A stretch of DNA of 26,476 nt from an uncultured Collinsella sp. GTDB lineage: Bacteria > Actinomycetota > Coriobacteriia > Coriobacteriales > Coriobacteriaceae. The translations under genes were made by a program, and so were the position numbers. The notes beneath the pieces are model-generated. The model saw nothing but the letters and a program-made list of their open reading frames with translations, was not told where the DNA came from and made no database searches. This document shows positions 1 through 5,875 of this stretch, piece after piece (position 1 is the first letter of the stretch; each line of letters opens with the position of its first letter). The stretch lies in assembly GCA_900762015.1 (NCBI GenBank), contig CAAFEX010000029.1, forward strand, positions 1 to 26,476. Reading direction: 5' to 3'.

Positions 1-138
1 CCAATATCTGGTAAGCGCGTGATTATCGCTGCGCGCAATTCCATGCACCCCCCTTGGTCGAGTATCATGGTTCGGCTATGCCCTTTGCGCTTAGCAACCT
101 TTGACCTTTTCCTTCGACGCTTGGCGGTTTTTAGATTC

Positions 139-1338
139 ATGGCTTCATCCCCGAGCTACATACCGTACCTATGCGTGGCAGCGGCGGCCTTTATCACGAC
201 CTTCCTCACGGTGCCCCTGGTCAAACGCTTGGCAATTAAGCTCGACGCCGTCGACTATCCTTCTAAGCGCCGCATCAACACCAAGCCCATCCCGCGTTTG
301 GGCGGAACGGCGGTGTTTTTGGGCCTGGTCGTTGCCTGCATTGTGCAAATCCTAGGCACCTGGCACCTAGGCTGGCCGCCCGTCCTGGTGCCGCACCCGC
401 GCCTTCACATTAGCTATCCCATGCTGGCGCTCTCCTTTACCGTCATCTTTGCGACCGGCGCTATCGACGACGTCATCCAGCTCAAGCCCAAGCAAAAGCT
501 GGCCGGACAGGTCCTCGCTGCGCTCATCGCCTGCGTGGGTGGCCTGCGCATCGGCGTCATCGTCAACCCGTTTGCCCCCGGCGAAATCATGCTCGGATGG
601 CTCGCCTACCCCATCACCGTGATCTATCTGGTGGCATTCACCAACATCATTAACCTCATCGACGGCCTCGACGGCTTGGCCACGGGCATCTGCGGCATCG
701 CGTCGTTCACGATGTTCTCGATGGCCGTTCTCTCGGGCCGCATCGATGCCGCCGCGCTCTCCATTGCGCTCTTTGGCGCCTGCCTGGCCTTTTTGCGCTA
801 CAACTTCAACCCCGCAAGCATCTTCTTGGGCGACTCGGGATCGCTGCTTCTGGGCTTTGCGCTGGGCTCCATCTCGCTACTCAACGTGAGCCGCACCGCC
901 GCGCTCACCTCGCTTATCATCCCGCTCATCGTTGCCGGCGTGCCCATCATCGACACGTTTAGCGCCATCGTGCGCCGCAAGCGCGCCCACATTAGCATCG
1001 GACAGGCCGACAAGGGCCACATCCACCACCGCCTGATCCAAGAGGGCTACAACCAAAAGCAGGCTGTGCTCCTCATCTATGCCTGGTGCATCATGCTTTC
1101 GGCCGGCGCCGCCGCGATTAACCAGGTCGAGGTCCCCATGCGCGTGCTCATCTTTACCGTGCTCGCCATTGGCTCGGCGGCCTTTGCCAAGCATCTACAT
1201 CTGTTTGAGCCCGTGCTGCGCCACCATTACAACAAGCGCACGCACGAGGACGAGCTCGTCACCCCCGACGATCCCGCCTTTAAGCAGGAGGAGCAGGCGG
1301 CAGAAGAACGCAAGGAGGAGCGCCACCACAGGCGCTAG
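139..1338 (+). CDS. WecA/TagO/MraY-family sugar-1-phosphate transferase
   Basis: A 399-residue polytopic membrane enzyme of glycosyltransferase family 4. Family members move a sugar-1-phosphate (often GlcNAc-1-P) from a UDP-sugar to undecaprenyl phosphate at the inner membrane face, starting teichoic-acid-like or other wall polysaccharide synthesis. Visible motifs are the Asp pair GAIDD (about residues 107-111), NLIDGLDG (172-179), GDSGS (231-235) and the HIHHR loop (294-298), with about ten hydrophobic segments between them. The last 45 residues are charged and probably cytosolic. The frame stays open upstream to position 19, but those 40 residues are not family-like, so I start at MASSPSY. 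The Shine-Dalgarno there is weak, so the exact start is uncertain. The substrate sugar cannot be read from sequence. Confidence 0.88.
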   Translation: MASSPSYIPYLCVAAAAFITTFLTVPLVKRLAIKLDAVDYPSKRRINTKPIPRLGGTAVFLGLVVACIVQILGTWHLGWPPVLVPHPRLHISYPMLALSFTVIFATGAIDDVIQLKPKQKLAGQVLAALIACVGGLRIGVIVNPFAPGEIMLGWLAYPITVIYLVAFTNIINLIDGLDGLATGICGIASFTMFSMAVLSGRIDAAALSIALFGACLAFLRYNFNPASIFLGDSGSLLLGFALGSISLLNVSRTAALTSLIIPLIVAGVPIIDTFSAIVRRKRAHISIGQADKGHIHHRLIQEGYNQKQAVLLIYAWCIMLSAGAAAINQVEVPMRVLIFTVLAIGSAAFAKHLHLFEPVLRHHYNKRTHEDELVTPDDPAFKQEEQAAEERKEERHHRR

Positions 1339-1497
1339 GGTAAGCTGCCGAGGATGCGTCCAGACGCCGCCGGCCAAGCGCATCCACGCCGCGCCCATCG
1401 CACAAGCCGCCGCTCTCCCGCCCCTCGCCTACTTACGACCCGCCCCTCCAATAAACGCGTTATCATCTTGACCCATGAACATACGTTAGGAGCAATC

Positions 1498-2547
1498 ATG
1501 CCAAACGAGAACAGCTACGAAGTCGCGCTGCAAAAGAGCAACGCCATTCGCGAGGGCCTGGCCAAAACGCCCGAAAAGTTCACCATGCTCACCGGCGACC
1601 GCCCCACCGGCCGTCTGCACCTGGGTCACTACTTCGGCACCCTCAAGGGCCGTGTTGAGCTACAGAATATGGGCGCCAAGACCAACGTGCTCATCGCCGA
1701 CTACCAGGTCATCACTGACCGCGACACGACCGAGCACATCCAGGACAACGTGTACAACATGGTCATGGACTACCTTGCCTGCGGCATCGACCCCGACAAG
1801 ACCATGATCTACGCGCACTCCGCCGTGCCCGCCGCCAACCAGCTCATGCTGCCGTTCCTGTCGCTGGTCTCCGAGGCCGAGCTGGCGCGCAACCCCACGG
1901 TCAAGGCCGAGATGGAGGCCTCGGGCCACGAGCTCACCGGCCTTCTGCTCACCTACCCGGTGCACCAGGCCTGCGACATCCTGTTCTGCAAGGGCAATGT
2001 GGTGCCCGTCGGTCGCGACCAGCTGCCGCACATCGAGCTCACCCGCACCATCGCCCGCCGCTTTAACAACCGCTACGGCAAGGTGTTCCCCGAGGTCGAC
2101 GCACTGCTGTCCGAGACCCCGCTGCTGCCGGGCCTGGACGGTCGCAAGATGAGCAAGAGCTACGGTAACGCCATCAACATCTCGATGACCGCCGAGGAGA
2201 CGGCCAAGCGCATCAAGAAGAGCCAGACCGACTCCGAGCGCATGATCACGTTCGATCCCGAGAACCGCCCCGGCGTGTCCGGTCTGCTTTCGACGGCCGC
2301 CATCTGCACCGGCCGTTCCGAAGTCGAGATTGCCGAGGAGATTGGCATGGGCGGCTCCGGCCAGCTCAAGAAGTACGTGACCGAGGCTGTCAACGAGTAC
2401 TTCGCACCTATCCGCGAGCGTCGCCAGCGCTACGAGAACGATCTGGACTATGTGAAGGACGTGCTGCACGAGGGCAACCGTCGCGCCAACGAAATCGCCG
2501 AGCAGACCCTGGCAGAGGTTCAGGACGCCATGGGTATGGTGTACTAG
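1498..2547 (+). CDS. trpS: Tryptophanyl-tRNA synthetase
   Basis: A class Ic aminoacyl-tRNA synthetase of 349 residues, the normal bacterial TrpRS length, that charges tRNA-Trp in the cytosol. The HIGH signature appears as HLGH (residues 41-44) and the KMSKS loop is intact (216-220). The segment PVGRDQLPHIELTR (about 169-182) is the usual amino-acid/ATP pocket region. The frame is open 48 codons further upstream, but the start at 1498 follows a clear AGGAG six bases ahead and gives the normal N-terminus. A TATCAT -10-like box lies about 40 bases upstream. No T-box leader was seen in the 159-base gap, so tryptophan-responsive attenuation is not indicated. A strong terminator follows the gene. 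Confidence 0.97.
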   Translation: MPNENSYEVALQKSNAIREGLAKTPEKFTMLTGDRPTGRLHLGHYFGTLKGRVELQNMGAKTNVLIADYQVITDRDTTEHIQDNVYNMVMDYLACGIDPDKTMIYAHSAVPAANQLMLPFLSLVSEAELARNPTVKAEMEASGHELTGLLLTYPVHQACDILFCKGNVVPVGRDQLPHIELTRTIARRFNNRYGKVFPEVDALLSETPLLPGLDGRKMSKSYGNAINISMTAEETAKRIKKSQTDSERMITFDPENRPGVSGLLSTAAICTGRSEVEIAEEIGMGGSGQLKKYVTEAVNEYFAPIRERRQRYENDLDYVKDVLHEGNRRANEIAEQTLAEVQDAMGMVY

Positions 2548-2582
2548 ACCGATCTGCTGGCTTGAGCTTTCGATTGCTATAG

Positions 2583-2610
2583 GGCGGGCGCTACGGCGTC
2601 CGCCTTTTTT
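2583..2610 (+). terminator. Intrinsic terminator of trpS
   Basis: An 8-bp stem, GGCGGGCG with CGTCCGCC (one G-U pair), closes a 6-base loop and runs straight into six T residues. It lies 35 bases after the trpS stop. A second short hairpin (GGAGCCG / CGGCTCC, 2611-2632) follows without a T-run. Confidence 0.9.
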
Positions 2611-2657
2611 GGAGCCGGACCGCTTCGGCTCCGTCCATCGCACTCCCCCGACAAACA

Positions 2658-2699
2658 GGAACAGGCCCGCTGGCAGTTAGTTGCCAGCGGGCCTGTTCC
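2658..2699. repeat. Perfect 18-bp inverted repeat (long hairpin), no T-run
   Basis: The left arm (2658-2675) and right arm (2682-2699) are exact reverse complements around a 6-base loop GTTAGT. The stem is GC-rich and has no U-tract on the plus strand, so it is not a classic terminator for trpS. It lies in the 383-base gap between the convergent ends of trpS and the alkyltransferase gene. It could be a backup terminator, an RNA-stability hairpin or a remnant of a mobile repeat. Confidence 0.75.
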
Positions 2700-2700
2700 C

Positions 2701-2875
2701 GAAGTACACCGTTGAATCGCACAGAGGGGAGGAATGCGAATCAAACTCAACAGGGCAGGCTTTTTCATCGCCTATTGCCTGCTCCGTTGCTGAAACCAAT
2801 ATAGTTCACCGTGGTTTACTTTGTAGCGTCAATATGCGCCGCCACACCTTCTCCATAAGTTAGCTCCGGTAAACT
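2701..2875. other. Intergenic stretch with no convincing gene
   Basis: This is the rest of the gap between trpS and the alkyltransferase gene. I see no conserved frame. A 19-codon frame starting at 2734 has a GGGGAGGA directly abutting its ATG, too close for a normal ribosome site, and resembles nothing known to me. The stretch is AT-richer than its surroundings and may be decayed sequence. Confidence 0.4.
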
Positions 2876-2916
2876 AAAACCACCACGAAGGAGACAGGCA
2901 CCTTTGTGGTGGTTTT
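2876..2916 (+). repeat. ACCACCACAAAGG hairpin repeat, copy 1
   Basis: A 16-bp stem (AAAACCACCACGAAGG with CCTTTGTGGTGGTTTT, one G-U pair) closes the 9-base loop AGACAGGCA. It ends 14 bases from the stop codon of the minus-strand alkyltransferase gene and carries a U-tract on both strands, so it can act as that gene's terminator. This copy differs from the others at two bases, and one change keeps pairing through G-U. Confidence 0.85.
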
Positions 2917-2930
2917 GACGAAGCCCGCCA

Positions 2931-3251
2931 CTACAGCCCGGCCGGCCAACGACAGGCGGCCAGATCGACGTGCATGGGATCGGTAAACGTCACGCCTTCC
3001 CCCATTAAGAGCTCGCGCTGAGCATCGGGGCCGCCAAAGGCAAAGCCCTCACAGATACGGCCGTCGGCAAACACCACGCGATGGCAGGGAATCTGGCCGG
3101 GGCGCGGATTGCTATGCAGCGCGTAGCCCACGTACCGCGCACTCCGCGGACGACCGGCGAGCAGCGCCACCTGACCGTAGGTGGCGACCATCCCCTCGGG
3201 AATCTGCTCGACCACCTCGTACACCCGTTCAAAAAAGCCCTCAGACGCCAT
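2931..3251 (-). CDS. Single-domain MGMT-family alkyltransferase (DNA repair)
   Basis: A 106-residue protein that is only the DNA-binding/catalytic half of O6-alkylguanine-DNA alkyltransferase; the N-terminal RNase-H-like domain of Ogt/Ada is absent. The active-site motif is IPCHRVV, with the acceptor cysteine present. Size matches the alkyltransferase-like (ATL) group, but ATLs usually have Trp in place of that Cys. It therefore could transfer alkyl groups to itself in a suicidal repair reaction. The helix-turn-helix part (about residues 15-50, MVATYGQVALLAG) and the downstream glycine-rich loop are intact. The start follows GGAAGGGAG six bases upstream. Hairpin repeats lie on both sides of the gene. 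Confidence 0.87.
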   Translation of the reverse strand: MASEGFFERVYEVVEQIPEGMVATYGQVALLAGRPRSARYVGYALHSNPRPGQIPCHRVVFADGRICEGFAFGGPDAQRELLMGEGVTFTDPMHVDLAACRWPAGL

Positions 3252-3280
3252 TGCTCGCTCCCTTCCACCCGGAAAAGCAT

Positions 3281-3319
3281 AAACCACCACAAAGGTGCCT
3301 GTCCCCTTTGTGGTGGTTT
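3281..3319 (-). repeat. ACCACCACAAAGG hairpin repeat, copy 2
   Basis: A perfect 15-bp stem with loop TGCCTGTCC, the inverse orientation of copy 1. It lies 12 bases beyond the stop codon of the DegV-family gene and about 30 bases upstream of the alkyltransferase start, so it should end degV transcripts and separate the two genes. Confidence 0.9.
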
Positions 3320-3331
3320 ATGGCAGGTCGG

Positions 3332-4186
3332 TTAGTTGGCGGGCTGGAAGAAGGCTACTGCTACGGCGCCGGGGCCAACGTGGGTACCGATGGTGGCGCC
3401 GATGGTGTGAACGGGCAACACGCCCTCGGTGTGGCCAGCCCAAAGTGCCGCACTGTCCTCGATATACTTCTTGAGCACCGCATCCGAAAGGCCCGTATAG
3501 CCGAGCGCCAGCGGCATGGAAAAGTCGATGCCGCCTGCCTTTTCGACCTTCTGGTTGAGCAGGTTCCGGCCGTTCTTGGAGCCACGAGCCTTGCCCAGCT
3601 GCACGATCAGACCATCCTCCGCTGCCACAACGGGCTTCACATTGAGCAACGTGCCCACAGCACCAGCCGCAGCAGACAGGCGACCGCCGCGAACGAGGTA
3701 CTCAAGCGTCTCGAGCAGGCCGATGACGACTACACGGTCGCGCACGGCCTCGACAGCCGCCGCGATCTGAGCCGCGCCCTGGCCCTCGTCCACCAAACGC
3801 AGCGCGTACTCAACCAGCACGCGCTCGCCCAGGGTAACGTTATTGCTATCCACCACATACACATCGCCGCCCGGCGCCTCGGCAAGTGCGGTGCGGGCAC
3901 TTTGGTTGGTGCCCGAAAGCTTAGCGCCCACGGTAATAATCACTGCCTCATCGCCGGCCTCACGCGCCTCGGCAATAGCCTGCGAAAACGCGTACGGGTT
4001 GACCTGGCCGGTCTTAGGCAGCTCATCGCGCTCCACGAGCATCTCGTAAAAGCGCTGGTGATCGATGTCGACGCCATCCATGTACACATCGGTGCCAAAG
4101 GTGACGGACAGCGGCAGAACACGCAGAGCGGGGTGCTCAGCCGGCGACATATCGCTCGCGGAATCGGTAATAATACGAATGGACAT
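3332..4186 (-). CDS. DegV/FakB-family fatty-acid-binding protein
   Basis: A 284-residue DegV protein, normal length. DegV (FakB) proteins bind one fatty acid and present it to the kinase FakA for phosphorylation, feeding exogenous fatty acids into phospholipids. The N-terminal TDSASDM motif, SGTNQSARTA (about residues 95-104) and the C-terminal-half GGRLSAAAGAVG...NVKP segment mark the family. No FakA/DAK-like kinase gene is in this window, so its partner must be elsewhere. The start MSIRIITD follows AAAGGA five bases upstream; an open extension to 4291 lacks family similarity. The ligand chain type cannot be predicted from sequence. Confidence 0.92.
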   Translation of the reverse strand: MSIRIITDSASDMSPAEHPALRVLPLSVTFGTDVYMDGVDIDHQRFYEMLVERDELPKTGQVNPYAFSQAIAEAREAGDEAVIITVGAKLSGTNQSARTALAEAPGGDVYVVDSNNVTLGERVLVEYALRLVDEGQGAAQIAAAVEAVRDRVVVIGLLETLEYLVRGGRLSAAAGAVGTLLNVKPVVAAEDGLIVQLGKARGSKNGRNLLNQKVEKAGGIDFSMPLALGYTGLSDAVLKKYIEDSAALWAGHTEGVLPVHTIGATIGTHVGPGAVAVAFFQPAN

Positions 4187-4305
4187 AGCGAATCCTTTCT
4201 TGCGCAGGTCCCGCGCAGGGAATTTTGACAGCAAGGCCCCGGCACGGTATACGCGCTCAAACAGGACTATGCAGTTGTTAATTGGAAGCAAAAGCCTTGG
4301 CGGCC

Positions 4306-4755
4306 CTACAGCTCGCGCAGGGTGTTGAGAATCGTGCGTAGCGACGCATACATCTGCTCGCGCTGCTCCACACCCATAGCCTTACCGGTGGTATCGAGCA
4401 CCTCGCGAATGATGCGGTCCGCCTCGCTCATGCTCTCGCCGCCCAGAGCGGTCAGGCGCACCGGAGCACGATACTTAACGGCGGCATCGCCCGAATCATC
4501 GACCTCGACGTAGCCGCCCTCCTCCAGATGCGCGAGCGTACGCGAGACGGCGGCGCGGGTCACACCTGCCATGCGAGCCAGGTCAGCGCCAGTCAGGCCG
4601 TCCTTCCTGCGCTCAAGATAGTACAGGCACATCACGTCGGAGCCCTTGAGGCCCAGCCTTGCGCCCTCGGATGTCTTAATGCGCTGGATCTCCTTGTAGA
4701 GCCCGCTGATCAGTCCGACAAAGTCCTCGAAACGTGTCTCGTCGTTCTGCTGCAT
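4306..4755 (-). CDS. MarR-family transcriptional regulator
   Basis: A 149-residue winged helix-turn-helix protein. The recognition region reads LTGADLARMAGVTRAAVSRT (about residues 50-69), followed by the wing HLEEGGYVEVDD and a C-terminal dimerisation helix. MarR proteins usually repress nearby genes or themselves and respond to small ligands. It lies 119 bases upstream of degV on the same strand and may share transcription with it, so a role in lipid or ligand sensing is possible but inferred. The start MQQNDETRF has a GGCGG nine bases ahead. Upstream are a direct repeat CTTAAC (4801-4806, 4811-4816) and the palindrome TGTTGA-N4-TCAACA (4842-4857), candidate autoregulatory sites. Confidence 0.88.
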   Translation of the reverse strand: MQQNDETRFEDFVGLISGLYKEIQRIKTSEGARLGLKGSDVMCLYYLERRKDGLTGADLARMAGVTRAAVSRTLAHLEEGGYVEVDDSGDAAVKYRAPVRLTALGGESMSEADRIIREVLDTTGKAMGVEQREQMYASLRTILNTLREL

Positions 4756-4800
4756 GGGAGACGACCGCCTTTCGCTTGCATAATGCTTACGGGTAAACAT

Positions 4801-4857
4801 CTTAACCGTACTTAACGACCGCCACTCCTGCACTCCCTATTTGTTGACCCATCAACA
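4801..4857. promoter_or_regulatory. Candidate operators upstream of the MarR gene
   Basis: CTTAAC occurs twice exactly 10 bases apart (4801-4806 and 4811-4816), one helical turn. A separate inverted repeat TGTTGA-CCCA-TCAACA spans 4842-4857. MarR regulators commonly bind short palindromes near their own promoter. The binding role is inference. Confidence 0.4.
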
Positions 4858-4859
4858 TA

Positions 4860-4900
4860 AAAACCACCACAAAGGGGACAGGCACCTTTGTGGTGGTTTT
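4860..4900 (+). repeat. ACCACCACAAAGG hairpin repeat, copy 3
   Basis: A perfect 16-bp stem with loop GGACAGGCA. It begins 28 bases beyond the stop codon of the B3/4 protein gene and lies upstream of the MarR gene, acting as a candidate boundary between them. Confidence 0.9.
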
Positions 4901-4928
4901 GACCGGTGAACATGATCCGCAGACGCCG

Positions 4929-5648
4929 CTACAGCTCCATACAGGGATTGTCGCGGGTCACAAGCGTCTTAACGACAACCGTCGCTCCCAAATAGCGCTC
5001 AAGCAGCTCGGCTAAGCGATCGACGGCGGCCTGACAGTCCCCCATCCGCTCGGGCTCCACGCACTCAATCGCCAGAAATGCGTCGGCCGAATCGTCGGAC
5101 AGCGCCGTGCGAACGCCATCGCGCCAGTTCCAGCAACGGCACACGGCGCCCGCATCATCGATATAGGCAAGCTCACCGGGCAGCGTCGGATCATCTACCT
5201 CCTCGCCAAGCGGCAAGAACGCATCGCCGCCGTCGGTCACCGCCAGGCGCAGAATGCCCTCAATAGCATGCAAATCCTCACCGCCAACGGGCAACGCATA
5301 AGTCAACGAAATCGTGTTGTAGATATCCACCGCCGGCGTAATGTGGCCGACCGGCTTGCCTTTGAGCACGCGCTTGAGCAGGTTCTCAACTGAGCAACGC
5401 GCGCCCTTCTTGGTCTTGAACAGGCGATACGCCTCGCGCCATGCCTTAACCGGCGCATTCTCGCTGATGGTATCGCTTGTCAGGTGGCGCTCCGCATCGA
5501 TGTTGGCGCGGTCAAGCAGCGCGGCGATCGCATCCACGTCCTCCTGGAGAATCTGCGCCGCGGGCTTCATGCCCTTTACGACCACGACGCCGATCGCCGC
5601 CTGTGGAAACAGCTCCCAAAATGAATCCTCGGCAATAAAGCTCTTCAT
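4929..5648 (-). CDS. Free-standing B3/4 (PheT-type tRNA-binding/editing) domain protein
   Basis: A 239-residue protein resembling the B3/4 domain of the phenylalanyl-tRNA synthetase beta subunit, where this domain hydrolyses Tyr-tRNA-Phe. Diagnostic stretches include NAPVKAWREAYRLFKTKKGA (about residues 64-83), the SVENLLKRVLKG helix, VDIYNTISLTYALPVGGEDL (about 107-126) and the acidic GEVDDP-like strand that follows. Stand-alone versions occur across bacteria and their substrate is generally unassigned. A trans-editing role on mischarged tRNA is plausible but inferred. The start follows GGGAGA four bases upstream of ATG. Expression appears to pass through a 140-base leader containing a terminator hairpin (5692-5750). 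Confidence 0.8.
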   Translation of the reverse strand: MKSFIAEDSFWELFPQAAIGVVVVKGMKPAAQILQEDVDAIAALLDRANIDAERHLTSDTISENAPVKAWREAYRLFKTKKGARCSVENLLKRVLKGKPVGHITPAVDIYNTISLTYALPVGGEDLHAIEGILRLAVTDGGDAFLPLGEEVDDPTLPGELAYIDDAGAVCRCWNWRDGVRTALSDDSADAFLAIECVEPERMGDCQAAVDRLAELLERYLGATVVVKTLVTRDNPCMEL

Positions 5649-5691
5649 ATGCTCTCCCTTCATAGCGTGCGCCCGAGCGGGGGCGTCTAAG

Positions 5692-5750
5692 CAAAAAGCG
5701 CCCTCACAGCGGCCACCTTCAAAGTCCTACGGTGCCGCCACAAGAGCGCT
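5692..5750 (-). terminator. Attenuator-like terminator in the leader of the B3/4 gene
   Basis: On the minus strand, 5750-5731 pairs with 5717-5697 to form a stem of about 20 bp with several G-U pairs and one bulged G around a 13-base loop, then runs into TTTTT (5697-5693). It lies between a near-consensus promoter (5793-5821) and the gene start at 5648. It is therefore a leader terminator rather than a gene-end terminator. The 5' side contains GGCGGCACCG, which resembles the T-box core, but no room exists for a full stem I. Confidence 0.6.
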
Positions 5751-5792
5751 TACGCTGCCCCCATCCGGAGAAGGGGGCGATATGTCAGGCGT

Positions 5793-5821
5793 ATTGTAAC
5801 CTGAGTCATCCGCCCAAGCAA
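5793..5821 (-). promoter_or_regulatory. Promoter of the B3/4 gene
   Basis: On the minus strand, TTGCTT (5821-5816) and TACAAT (5798-5793) are 17 bases apart, close to the sigma-70 consensus. The -35 box overlaps the edge of hairpin-repeat copy 4. Predicted transcription begins near 5786, giving a leader of about 138 bases. Confidence 0.6.
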
Positions 5822-5860
5822 AACCACCACAAAGGTGCCTGTCCCCTTTGTGGTGGTTTT
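5820..5860 (-). repeat. ACCACCACAAAGG hairpin repeat, copy 4
   Basis: A perfect 16-bp stem with loop TGCCTGTCC. It starts 15 bases after the pckA stop codon and should terminate pckA. Its far edge provides part of the -35 box of the next gene, so terminator and promoter are fused. Confidence 0.9.
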
Positions 5861-5875
5861 GGGTCTGAGGCGACG

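Noticed and set aside
1660..2643. A 327-codon open frame antisense to trpS
   Set aside because: It is the complement of a conserved synthetase with shadow-like low-complexity content.
2734..2793. A 19-codon peptide frame after the trpS terminator
   Set aside because: The GGAGG abuts the ATG too closely, and no known peptide matches.
3251..4228. A 325-codon open frame antisense to degV
   Set aside because: The DegV motifs on the other strand are unmistakable; this frame has no support.
5697..5786. A full T-box riboswitch upstream of the B3/4 gene
   Set aside because: Only a T-box-like core string and a terminator are present; there is no room or visible fold for stem I and a specifier loop. 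Kept only as an attenuator-like leader.
2876..5860. A CRISPR array from the regularly recurring hairpin repeats
   Set aside because: Copies are hundreds to thousands of bases apart, in both orientations, with genes between them and no cas genes.
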